A stretch of DNA of 6,247 nt from JBFMGD01 sp040751775 (GTDB taxonomy: Bacteria > Bacillota > Dethiobacteria > DTU022). A program made the translations under genes and the position numbers. Below the pieces are notes generated by a model. It was not told the DNA's origin, ran no database searches, and saw only the letters and a program-made list of their open reading frames with translations. Below are positions 1-5,873 of this stretch, in pieces (the stretch's first letter is position 1; every line of letters starts with the position of its first letter). The stretch lies in contig JBFMGD010000079.1 of assembly GCA_040751775.1 (NCBI GenBank), positions 1 through 6,247 of the forward strand, read 5' to 3'.

Positions 1-243
1 CTGCTGGCGGGAGTTTATACCGCCTTGCTTTTGGGTCCGGCAGGAAAACTGTTCGGCAACCTGGCTGTGCCGGCTTTTCTCGGCACCGTACCGGCAGGCG
101 GCTTCTCTTTTTGGTGGTCCAGGGCTGTCTTCATGTTTAACCAGTTCCTGGTGACGTGCGGCATTTTGCTGGTAGCGGCTGTGCTGTTTTACGCGGTACG
201 GGTTCTCAGGCTAGCTTTCTTCTTCAGCCGCCGCCGCGGCTAA
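1..243 (+). CDS. C-terminal end of an unidentified integral membrane protein (5' truncated by the window)
   Basis: The frame is open from base 1 to a TAA at 241-243, giving 80 residues with no convincing internal start, so this is read as the end of a gene beginning upstream. Two hydrophobic stretches are visible: residues about 1-30 (LLAGVYTALLLG, then LAVPAFLGTV) and residues about 49-73 (FLVTCGILLVAAVLFYAV). The protein ends in a basic tail, FFSRRRG, consistent with a cytoplasmic C-terminus after a final transmembrane helix. I do not recognise the family. The AGVYTALLLG pattern vaguely recalls NrfD-type quinone-interacting subunits, but this is too weak for a name. Its last 33 bases overlap the 3' end of rsmD on the opposite strand. 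It is a real gene on hydrophobicity and uninterrupted frame, but its function is unknown. Confidence 0.6.
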   Translation: MLAGVYTALLLGPAGKLFGNLAVPAFLGTVPAGGFSFWWSRAVFMFNQFLVTCGILLVAAVLFYAVRVLRLAFFFSRRRG

Positions 244-789
244 ATCCGTGTGCTCAATGAAGGTAAGGCAAGTTCCGCCGTATCGTTTTTGCCTCTTATT
301 ACGATAAAGCTCTGACCAGGCCCGGTTTTCCGCGGCATGTTCCACTATAACCAGGCCGCTTTCTTTCAACAGGCCGGTCACATGAATAATTTGCAGCACC
401 GCCGGGATAAGCGGGCTTAAGTACGGGGGATCCATAAAGATCAGATCAGCCTGCAGCTTTTCCCGGCTCAGCCGTTTCAGGGCGGCGGGGACACTGTCGG
501 GCATCAGCCTGGCCCGGCCGGCTAGACCGGTTTTGCTTAAATTGTCCTTGATCATGGCCAGATGCCGCCGGTCATGCTCCACAAAGACACAGCAGTCAGC
601 TCCCCGGCTCAAAGCTTCGATCCCGATGGCGCCGCTTCCGGCAAACAAATCGATAAATACGGTTCCGGCCGTACGGCTGCCGCAGATATTGAACAGCGCC
701 TCCTTAACTCGGTCGCCGGTAGGCCTGATCGAGTTTCCGCGGACAGTTTTAAGCTTCATCCCTTTGGCTGAACCGGCGATAATACGCAC
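211..789 (-). CDS. rsmD: 16S rRNA (guanine(966)-N(2))-methyltransferase RsmD
   Basis: RsmD is a cytoplasmic SAM-dependent methyltransferase that modifies G966 of 16S rRNA during 30S assembly. Family hallmarks, numbered from the chosen start, are the N-terminal RIIAGSAKG, the RPTGDRVKEALFN signature at about 22-34, the SAM-binding loop DLFAGSGAIGIEALSRGA from residue 47, an acidic VEHD at about 70-73 expected to hold the ribose, and the catalytic DPPY at 120-123. The chosen start is the GTG at 789. It gives the usual MRIIAG beginning and is preceded by AGGTG with 6 bases of spacing. A GTG three codons upstream (798) adds only MPH and has a poorer binding site. The 192 residues include an unusual Ala/Glu-rich tail (AAAAAEEES), encoded where the gene overlaps the convergent membrane-protein gene. 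coaD, which commonly follows rsmD in Firmicutes, is not next to it. Confidence 0.93.
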   Translation of the reverse strand: MRIIAGSAKGMKLKTVRGNSIRPTGDRVKEALFNICGSRTAGTVFIDLFAGSGAIGIEALSRGADCCVFVEHDRRHLAMIKDNLSKTGLAGRARLMPDSVPAALKRLSREKLQADLIFMDPPYLSPLIPAVLQIIHVTGLLKESGLVIVEHAAENRAWSELYRNKRQKRYGGTCLTFIEHTDLAAAAAEEES

Positions 790-815
790 GTGCGGCACCT
801 GCCTGTTTTTTTTGT

Positions 816-844
816 ATTGTAGCAGGGCTTTTTGCCAAATGCAA
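816..844 (-). promoter_or_regulatory. Candidate sigma-A promoter for rsmD
   Basis: Read on the minus strand, TACAAT (821-816) matches five of six bases of the -10 consensus. A weak -35, TTGCAT (844-839), lies exactly 17 bases upstream. This would place the transcript start about 20 bases ahead of the rsmD GTG, just leaving room for the AGGTG ribosome binding site. The -10 is good and the -35 poor, so it is a candidate only. Confidence 0.4.
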
Positions 845-884
845 CTGCTACCCGGCTCCGGCTTCCGCCGATTGGCAGGAAATG

Positions 885-913
885 AGCAATCCCTGTTGAA
901 ATAATCATATAAT
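885..913 (+). promoter_or_regulatory. Possible promoter for the GGDEF/HD-GYP gene
   Basis: A perfect TATAAT occurs at 908-913 in a short AT-rich patch of the 175-base divergent gap between rsmD and the signalling gene. The hexamer 17 bases upstream (885-890) does not resemble TTGACA. A better -35-like TTGAAA at 896-901 is too close to serve this -10. The rest of the gap shows only the ribosome binding site GGGAGGG (about 949-955), 9 bases before the TTG start. The promoter call is weak. Confidence 0.3.
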
Positions 914-964
914 TACTTCATCTCTGGGACGGCAAATTGTTTTCCCCCGGGAGGGCTTAAGCCA

Positions 965-3121
965 TTGAACTTGCTCTTAATTGACCCGGATTTGCTTTCG
1001 TCAGAGCATATACGCGGGTTGGTTGATTTGTACCTGCCCAAAAGCAAACTCAGCGCTGTTGGCGAAGCAGCGGCAGGGCTAAGCCTGGCCCGTGGAAACA
1101 GCTATGATCTCTGCCTGTTGGCGGCCGGGTTGAGCGAACCGGAAACTTGCCGCCTGATTGGGGCACTCAAAGCGCTGCCCTCAGTTACCGCCCTGGTTTT
1201 ACTGCTGCGGTGGGAAGAGAGGATTCAGCTGGAAAGAGCCTTGCTTTCTGGAATCGACGGATACCTCTACAAACCAGTCCTGGCCGCAGAGCTGTTAAAT
1301 ACTATCGGCGCTTTGGAGGCGGCAGCGGCGGCGCCAGCGAGCGCCGCGGCGGGAGAAAAATACAAAGAGATCCTGGCAACTATTGAAGAAGGTTATTACG
1401 AAATGAGCCTATCCGGTAAATTCATCTTGCTTAACGATTCATTCTGCCGGATTACCGGTTATTCTCGGGAAGAGATACTCACCGAGAATTATCGCAAGGC
1501 ATTCCGGAACCCGGATGCCGTGTTCAACGTTTTCAAGCAGGTCTTTAAGACCGGCCGGCCAGAAAAACGGTTTATCGCCGAGATGGCTCGTAAAGACGGC
1601 AGTGAGCTGTTCGCGGCCATTTCCGTGACGCTGGTCAAAAATAAGCGCGGCAACCCGGCCGGTTTCAGGGGCATTCTCCGCGATGTTACAGATATAAAAA
1701 AGGCAAGCGATGTGCTCAAGGAGTCGGAGGAAAGATACAGGAATATCCTGGCATCGATCGAAGACGGCTATTACGAAACTGACCTGGCCGGTACAATCAC
1801 GTTTTGCAACGAGGCAACCTGCCGCCTGGCCGGTTACAGCCGGGAAGAGATCATTGGGATGAGCTTCCGCCAGTTATACAAAGATTCCGATACGGTCTAC
1901 CACCACTTTCACCAGGTGTTTGTATCCGGAATACCAGACCGGGGTTTTTCCCTGGAGATGATCCGCAAAGACGGCAGTATAGCCTACGGAGAACTTTCCA
2001 TATCCTTGATCAAAGATAAGAACGGCCTGGTTACCGGATTCAGGGGTTTAGCCAGGGATATCACCGAGCGCAAACGGTTTGAAGAACAGCTGCGCTATTT
2101 AAGCCTGCATGACCAGTTGACCGGCTTATACAACCGCACTTATTTTGAAGAAGAGATGAAGCGGCTCGCGGGCAGCCGTGAATATCCGATCACGATTATC
2201 TCCGCCGATCTTGACTGCTTAAAGCTGATCAATGACAGCATGGGACATAAAACAGGCGATGCACTGCTGTGTAATTGTGCCGTTGTGCTTAAAAAGCCGC
2301 TGCGTAAAACCGACGTCCTGGCCAGGGTGGGCGGCGACGAATTTGCGATCATCCTACCGCGCACTGACGGTGTAGTCGCTGAAGCGATCTGCGATCGTAT
2401 TCACGATGCTGTTCGGGAATACAACCGGGCCAATCCCCGCCTTCCGCTAAGTTTGTCCATCGGTTTTGCCGGCAGCAACAGCGCCGGCGGTAATCTTAAC
2501 GATACGTATAAGGAAGCCGACAGTCTGATGTACCGGGAAAAGCTCTACCACAGCGCCGGTGCACAAAACCAAATTATCAATACGCTTATGGCCGCGCTGA
2601 CGGAGCGTGATAACATCGCCCAGGGACATGCGGCCAGGCTGCAGCAGCTCTGCGATAAACTGGGCCGGGCGGCGGCGCTGTCATCAGCCCAGCTCACCGA
2701 TCTGGCCCTGCTGGCCCAGGTGCATGATTTGGGGAAAGTAGGCATTCCGGAGCGGATCCTGTTTAAAAATGGGGCTTTAACTAAAAAGGAGCAGGAGGAG
2801 ATGCAGCAGCATCCGGAGAAAGGCTTTCGCATTGCCCGCTCTTCCCAGGACCTGGCGCCAATCGCGGACTTAATATTACGGCATCATGAGCGCTGGGACG
2901 GCACCGGATATCCCCTGAGGCTGAAAGAGAAAGAAATTCCGGTAGAATGCCGGGTCCTTGCGATCATCGATGCTTACGACGCCATGATTCATGAACGCCC
3001 GTACAGCAAAGCCATCAGTAAGGCGGCAGCGCTGGCGGAGATAGAGCGGTGTGCCGGGACCTGTTTTGATCCCGAACTGGTCCGTCAATTCCTGCGGATT
3101 ATTCGCTCTCCGGACGAATAA
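965..3121 (+). CDS. Cyclic-di-GMP signalling protein: degenerate receiver - PAS - PAS - GGDEF - HD-GYP
   Basis: A 718-residue protein without obvious membrane segments. The domains in order are: receiver-like (1-117), an Ala-rich linker (117-130), PAS (131-245), PAS (256-370), GGDEF (about 378-530) and HD-GYP (about 535-715). The receiver keeps DPD at 7-9 and Lys103, but the phosphoacceptor position is Ala53 (YDLCLLA), so aspartyl phosphorylation is not expected. The GGDEF motif is intact at 456-460. An RxxD (447-450) lies five residues before it, which is the inhibitory c-di-GMP site arrangement. The HD-GYP part keeps His555, His587-Asp588, His616, HHERWDGTGYP at 640-650 and IIDAYDA (667-673). 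Synthesis and hydrolysis of c-di-GMP are therefore both plausible, and which dominates cannot be read from sequence. The TTG start is set by GGGAGGG 9 bases upstream and gives a natural receiver N-terminus. The small membrane-protein gene follows after 44 bases. Confidence 0.92.
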   Translation: MNLLLIDPDLLSSEHIRGLVDLYLPKSKLSAVGEAAAGLSLARGNSYDLCLLAAGLSEPETCRLIGALKALPSVTALVLLLRWEERIQLERALLSGIDGYLYKPVLAAELLNTIGALEAAAAAPASAAAGEKYKEILATIEEGYYEMSLSGKFILLNDSFCRITGYSREEILTENYRKAFRNPDAVFNVFKQVFKTGRPEKRFIAEMARKDGSELFAAISVTLVKNKRGNPAGFRGILRDVTDIKKASDVLKESEERYRNILASIEDGYYETDLAGTITFCNEATCRLAGYSREEIIGMSFRQLYKDSDTVYHHFHQVFVSGIPDRGFSLEMIRKDGSIAYGELSISLIKDKNGLVTGFRGLARDITERKRFEEQLRYLSLHDQLTGLYNRTYFEEEMKRLAGSREYPITIISADLDCLKLINDSMGHKTGDALLCNCAVVLKKPLRKTDVLARVGGDEFAIILPRTDGVVAEAICDRIHDAVREYNRANPRLPLSLSIGFAGSNSAGGNLNDTYKEADSLMYREKLYHSAGAQNQIINTLMAALTERDNIAQGHAARLQQLCDKLGRAAALSSAQLTDLALLAQVHDLGKVGIPERILFKNGALTKKEQEEMQQHPEKGFRIARSSQDLAPIADLILRHHERWDGTGYPLRLKEKEIPVECRVLAIIDAYDAMIHERPYSKAISKAAALAEIERCAGTCFDPELVRQFLRIIRSPDE
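1355..2074 (+). repeat. In-frame tandem duplication encoding the two PAS domains
   Basis: Residues 131-245 (bases 1355-1699) and 256-370 (bases 1730-2074) of the signalling protein align without a gap at a constant offset of 125 residues (375 bases). By hand count about 52 of 114 positions are identical. Shared blocks include GYYE, GYSREEI, RKDGS and GFRG. The copies therefore come from an old internal duplication rather than from unrelated PAS domains. They have diverged most in the ligand-facing middle, so they may sense different signals. Confidence 0.8.
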
Positions 3122-3165
3122 GGTAAAACACTATTCCCCCGAGCCAAAGAGGAGAGCTCTTAGCA

Positions 3166-3327
3166 GTGGTTATAGTCGGCAAATACTATATTAAACGAGT
3201 TATCCTGTTGGCCGGACTGTTGGTAATCCTGATTATACCGTTGGGCACCGGGATGCTGAACGATATGAAAACCGGCCGTACAATTGCCGGCAATAAGATA
3301 AGCCAGATCGGCCTCGCTATTTTATGA
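3166..3327 (+). CDS. Small single-pass membrane protein, 53 residues, unknown function
   Basis: A GTG-started frame of 53 codons ends with TGA at 3325-3327. AGAGGAG lies about 11 bases upstream, a slightly long but usable spacing. The product begins VVIVGKYYIKR, followed by one strongly hydrophobic helix at about 12-27 (VILLAGLLVILIIPLG), then a polar tail containing NDMKTGR and ending QIGLAIL. Basic residues before the helix suggest an N-in single-pass protein or an uncleaved signal anchor. It is 44 bases behind the GGDEF/HD-GYP gene and may share its transcript. Its last 11 bases overlap the 3' end of the convergent dehalogenase-like gene. It does not look like an RdhB anchor, which normally has two or three helices and sits next to rdhA on the same strand. 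No family is recognised. The typical transmembrane composition and binding site support it, but chance coding cannot be excluded. Confidence 0.5.
   Translation: MVIVGKYYIKRVILLAGLLVILIIPLGTGMLNDMKTGRTIAGNKISQIGLAIL
3268..3290 (-). terminator. Weak candidate terminator behind the dehalogenase-like gene
   Basis: On the minus strand, CCGGC (3290-3286) pairs with GCCGG (3276-3272) across a 9-base loop and is followed directly by TTTT (3271-3268). It begins 27 bases beyond the TAG of the dehalogenase-like gene. A 5-bp stem and four Ts make a marginal intrinsic terminator, and it lies inside the small membrane-protein gene on the other strand. Confidence 0.25.
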
Positions 3328-4588
3328 GTTTGCGCCAAAACTCGGCCGGTTCAAGGTAACCGGGTTGAGCCAGGCGGAGCTGCCATTTATTCAATACCGG
3401 TAAAAGGGCGGCCAGGGAGGTGAGAGCCCGGTGCCTGAATCCCATAACCCGGTTATAGGGGCACCGGTTGATGCATAAACCGCAGTTGGTCCCTTTTTTC
3501 GCCCAATAGATCCTGCACCGGTCATGTTTAACCTGCCACTGGCACACCTTCGAATGGCTGAAATCGCCGGTCGGTTCATAATCCGGCCCGTCATAGGGAA
3601 TAGCCTGTACCGGGCATGACTCGGCGCACAGCTTGCAGCTCTCACAAAAAGCGGCCACCCCGAAGTCGATCGGCCGGTCTACCGCCAGGGGCAGATCGGT
3701 AATCACTTTTGATATCCGGCAGCGCGGCCCGAATACCGGTGAAATAAGCTTGGCATGACGCCCGAGCTGCCCCAAGCCCGCGTCAATCGCCAGGGGGACA
3801 TTAAGAGCGGTACAATTGGCGCTCGGTATGGCGTTATAGCCCAATCCCCTGATAAATTCGGCCACACTAACCGCGGTAAACGCTATTTTGGAATACATGA
3901 AATGGGTGGTTGCCATCTGGGTCATGGTGGGTGCGGTGCGCATGCCGTCATAATCCATTTCATGTAAAAAAACGATCGCGTATTTCATGCTGCCCGGAAT
4001 TACCGCGGTGCCGTCTTCCATGAATCCGGGCTTTGTAACAGATTCATAACCGGGCGCTTCATCCGAAAAATAGATCGGATAGCCCTCATTTGTGCGGGGA
4101 TTAAAATAATGTGAATAAACCCATCGCCGGTCCAGCTTGCAAATACCGGTTAAATCCGCTCCAAAATACAAAGCCATTTTTTTGATCAAGCGCGCGGCTT
4201 CTGCCTCTTCCGGCTCCCAGCGCGCCAGGCCGTCCGGTAGACCGAGCCCCACCGGGCTCCAACTGTTGCCGCGTTGGTTCGCCAGATTAATCGGGAAGCC
4301 GCTTCCCTGGAAGTTCGCCTCCGCCCCGCTTAAAAAAGCCCAATCCAGTGTTGAAAACCCCGGCCTCTGTTCCTGCACTCTTTTAATGCCGCTGGTCAGC
4401 CGCTGCAGATCGCCATGATTTTTATGTTCTTCCTTCCAGTTCGGCTGCCAGATCATGTTAAACTTTTGGTTAAAGCGCCGGTAGTCATCCCTAACCTTAT
4501 AGATTTCAGCCGCCGTTTGTTGTGCTGCAGTTTTAACGCCGATAACCCCGCCATACGGTTTATGCTCTTTTAATTTCCACCGCGGCAT
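3317..4588 (-). CDS. Reductive-dehalogenase-like corrinoid/Fe-S protein without Tat signal
   Basis: A 423-residue protein of the RdhA type, whose known members reductively remove halogen using a corrinoid and two [4Fe-4S] clusters. From the chosen start, the corrinoid-binding region is at about 228-301 and contains EFIRGLGYNAIP, AIDAGLGQLGR and FGPRCRISKVITDLPL. Ferredoxin-type cysteines follow: CxxCxxCxxxCP at 315-326, then Cys358 with CxxCxxxCP at 369-377, including the family-typical DRCRIYWAKKGTNC. Tyr232, Asn258 and Arg291 have the 26- and 59-residue spacing of PceA Tyr246, Asn272 and Arg305 (numbering recalled, not aligned). The start is the ATG at 4588. A full GAGGAG (4603-4598) lies 9 bases upstream, whereas an in-frame TTG at 4597 directly abuts that site. 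There is no twin-arginine signal and no rdhB neighbour, so a cytoplasmic non-respiratory role is inferred. The substrate is unknown. QueG, a cobalamin relative, was considered but fits these motifs less well. Confidence 0.85.
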   Translation of the reverse strand: MPRWKLKEHKPYGGVIGVKTAAQQTAAEIYKVRDDYRRFNQKFNMIWQPNWKEEHKNHGDLQRLTSGIKRVQEQRPGFSTLDWAFLSGAEANFQGSGFPINLANQRGNSWSPVGLGLPDGLARWEPEEAEAARLIKKMALYFGADLTGICKLDRRWVYSHYFNPRTNEGYPIYFSDEAPGYESVTKPGFMEDGTAVIPGSMKYAIVFLHEMDYDGMRTAPTMTQMATTHFMYSKIAFTAVSVAEFIRGLGYNAIPSANCTALNVPLAIDAGLGQLGRHAKLISPVFGPRCRISKVITDLPLAVDRPIDFGVAAFCESCKLCAESCPVQAIPYDGPDYEPTGDFSHSKVCQWQVKHDRCRIYWAKKGTNCGLCINRCPYNRVMGFRHRALTSLAALLPVLNKWQLRLAQPGYLEPAEFWRKLIK

Positions 4589-4653
4589 TTGCTTCAACTC
4601 CTCTATTCTCTATAGTCATACTTTCCTTCGCTAAAAAAATTAAAAACCCTTTT

Positions 4654-4680
4654 CCGCGGTCCGCGGCAGGGATGCTGCCG
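4654..4680. other. Inverted repeats in the divergent intergenic region
   Basis: CCGCGGTCCGCGG (4654-4666) is a GC-rich near-palindrome around one central base. It overlaps a hairpin, CGGCAG (4664-4669), GGATG loop, CTGCCG (4675-4680). Both lie in the leader region upstream of the dehalogenase-like gene, about 65-90 bases before its ATG. On the minus strand the repeats are followed by A- and T-rich sequence, so an attenuator-like or protein-binding role for that gene is conceivable. No clear promoter or cobalamin riboswitch was found in the surrounding stretch (4604-4740). Confidence 0.3.
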
Positions 4681-4751
4681 GCTGTTCAGGTTAAGCCCTC
4701 AAGGGCGGTGGCGGCCCGGTAAGCGCTTTGATCCACCGGGGAAAAATGTGT

Positions 4752-4774
4752 TCAATGATTAAAATAATTATTGA
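4752..4774. promoter_or_regulatory. Candidate operator: imperfect inverted repeat overlapping the -35 box
   Basis: TCAATGATT (4752-4760) and AATTATTGA (4766-4774) are complementary at eight of nine positions, with one G:T, around a 5-base spacer. The right arm runs into the TTGACG -35 hexamer of the mrp-operon promoter, so a protein bound here would be expected to affect that promoter. The AT-rich symmetry is compatible with several dimeric regulators (Fur-like or CRP/FNR-like), but it matches no specific consensus well enough to name one. Confidence 0.35.
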
Positions 4775-4798
4775 CGTATACCCATAAAGAGCTATAAT
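4771..4798 (+). promoter_or_regulatory. Strong sigma-A-type promoter of the mrp-nifX operon
   Basis: TTGACG (4771-4776, five of six bases of consensus) is separated by 16 bases from a perfect TATAAT (4793-4798). The expected start of transcription is near 4805, giving a leader of about 45 bases before the ATG at 4851. GGAGG lies in the leader 7 bases from the ATG. This is the clearest promoter in the window. It points away from the dehalogenase-like gene. Confidence 0.75.
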
Positions 4799-4820
4799 CA
4801 TAATAGATATATACCCATAA
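4777..4820. repeat. Pair of 11-bp direct repeats TATACCCATAA bracketing the -10 region
   Basis: TATACCCATAA occurs exactly at 4777-4787, in the promoter spacer, and at 4810-4820, just downstream of the expected transcription start. The two are 33 bases apart from start to start, about three helical turns, so bound proteins would sit on the same face of the DNA. The position on both sides of the -10 box suggests a repressor operator. No known regulator is assigned. Confidence 0.45.
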
Positions 4821-4850
4821 TAGCTAACGGAACGAAATGGAGGCAACAAA

Positions 4851-5436
4851 ATGGCGGAAAACGTGAAAACATGCACCGGTGAAGACAGACCGGGGAACGA
4901 AAAGCTGGCCCAACCCGAACACAGCCGCATCGGCCGGGCGATTGCCGTGATGAGCGGCAAAGGAGGGGGGCCCGCTGATCGGCGGGGCGGTGAAACAGTT
5001 TTGGACGGATGTAATCTGGGGCGAACTGGATTACCTGGTGGTGGACCTACCGCCCGGTACCGGAGACGCGCCCTTAACTGTGCTGCAGTCGCTGCCCCTG
5101 GACGGCTTGATCATTGTTTCTTCACCTCAGGATCTGGCGGTAATGGTTGTTAAAAAAGCGATCAAGACGGCCCGGATGATGAACGTCCCCATCTTTGGCC
5201 TGGTGGAGAATATGAGCGGCCTGGCCTGCCCTCATTGCGGCCAAACTGTGGAGCTCTTCGGATCCAGCCAAGCCGAAGCAGTATCGGCGGCAACCGGGTT
5301 GAAGGTTTTAGGGAAGCTGCCGCTGGATCCGCAAATCTCGCGCCTCGGTGATCTGGGTGAAATCGAACAGTACCCGGTTGATTTTCTAAAAACAATACCG
5401 GACATGCTGGAAAGTGAGATCCGTAAGGTGCGGTGA
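4851..5436 (+). pseudogene. Mrp/NBP35-family P-loop ATPase gene, internally deleted and frameshifted
   Basis: Mrp-family proteins are ATP-dependent carriers or scaffolds for Fe-S clusters. The ATG at 4851 (GGAGG, 7-base spacing) opens a normal N-terminus ending in AIAVMSGKGG, the start of the deviant Walker A motif GKGGVGKS. At the G6 tract (4965-4970) the homology jumps to GPLIGGAVKQFW in another frame. The rest is then typical to the TGA at 5434-5436: DYLVVDLPPGTGDAP (Walker B), SPQDLAVMVVKKA, and the Fe-S-binding type CPHC within NMSGLACPHCG. Family comparison suggests about 80 residues are missing between the two parts; the frame change requires 3n+2 bases. Lost are the nucleotide-binding Lys-Ser/Thr of the P-loop and the following switch Asp. 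In the original frame translation would end in a 100-residue hybrid at 5153. A 148-residue piece could start at the GTG at 4990, but it lacks a well-placed binding site. This is a true deletion or an assembly error. Confidence 0.85.
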
Positions 5437-5477
5437 AGCTGAGGGGTTAATTGGAATAACCAGGGAGGTGATTTAAC

Positions 5478-5855
5478 ATGAAATTGGCCATTTGCGCTGA
5501 AGAGGAGGGGCTCGAGGCCCGGGTGGACCGGCGTTTTGGACGCTGCGCCTGCTTTGTGATTGTGGATATGGCAAGCGGGGAAGAGGTTGAATCTTTACGC
5601 AATGACAGCGCCGGGGCCTCCGGCGGGGCCGGCGCGCAAAGCGCCCAGCTCTTATCTCAGCGGAATGTGGAAGCGGTGGTGCTGGGCAACGTCGGGCCTA
5701 ACGCGGTAGTTGCCCTCAAGGCGGCCGGCATCGACATCTACACCGGTCTTGAGGGGACGGTTCGGGAAACGCTGCAAAAATTTCGGGAGGGCAAGTTGCA
5801 TAGCGCGGCGGAAGCTACCGTCTCCTCTCATTTTGGCATGAAAAAAACAGATTGA
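5478..5855 (+). CDS. NifX/NifB-domain protein (dinitrogenase Fe-Mo cofactor biosynthesis family), first copy
   Basis: A 125-residue single-domain protein of the family that includes NifX, NafY and the C-terminal part of NifB, small cytoplasmic proteins that bind metal clusters or their precursors. The visible pattern is MKLAICAEEEGLEARVDRRFGR at the N-terminus (strand, then the conserved RFGR), FVIVD at 26-30, EAVVLGNVGPNAVVALKAAGI in the middle and GLEGTVRETLQKFREGKL near the end. This is the usual order for stand-alone members. Cys23 and Cys25 are possible ligands, but they are not a family-wide feature that I can vouch for. The ATG has an almost perfect ribosome binding site, GGGAGGTGA, 6 bases upstream. 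It lies 41 bases after the broken mrp gene and 18 bases before a second family member. No nitrogenase genes are in view, so a general Fe-S role is more likely than FeMo-cofactor synthesis. Confidence 0.87.
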   Translation: MKLAICAEEEGLEARVDRRFGRCACFVIVDMASGEEVESLRNDSAGASGGAGAQSAQLLSQRNVEAVVLGNVGPNAVVALKAAGIDIYTGLEGTVRETLQKFREGKLHSAAEATVSSHFGMKKTD

Positions 5856-5873
5856 CTAAAGGAGGCTGGGTTT

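Noticed and set aside
533..904. Plus-strand open frame of 123 residues antisense to rsmD
   Set aside because: It lies mostly opposite a clearly conserved gene, has no family resemblance and runs into the divergent promoter region.
4589..4597. Upstream TTG start for the dehalogenase-like gene adding MKQ
   Set aside because: The TTG immediately follows GAGGAG with no spacing, while the ATG nine bases further on has ideal spacing from the same site.
4604..4740. Cobalamin riboswitch or dehalobox (TTAAT-N4-ATTAA) upstream of the dehalogenase-like gene
   Set aside because: Neither a recognisable B12-box nor a full dehalobox is visible. The stretch holds only short GC inverted repeats and an AT run.
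4691..4960. Minus-strand open frame of 89 residues, partly hydrophobic, with repeated YGY(I/T)SI
   Set aside because: It crosses the mrp promoter and the mrp N-terminus. Its repeated segments simply translate the two TATACCCATAA repeats, and it has no ribosome binding site. It is better explained as the shadow of regulatory DNA.
4964..4992. Programmed ribosomal frameshift at the G6 tract restoring mrp
   Set aside because: A shift would join the frames but could not restore the roughly 80 missing residues, including the P-loop lysine and Ser/Thr, so it would not rebuild a working ATPase.
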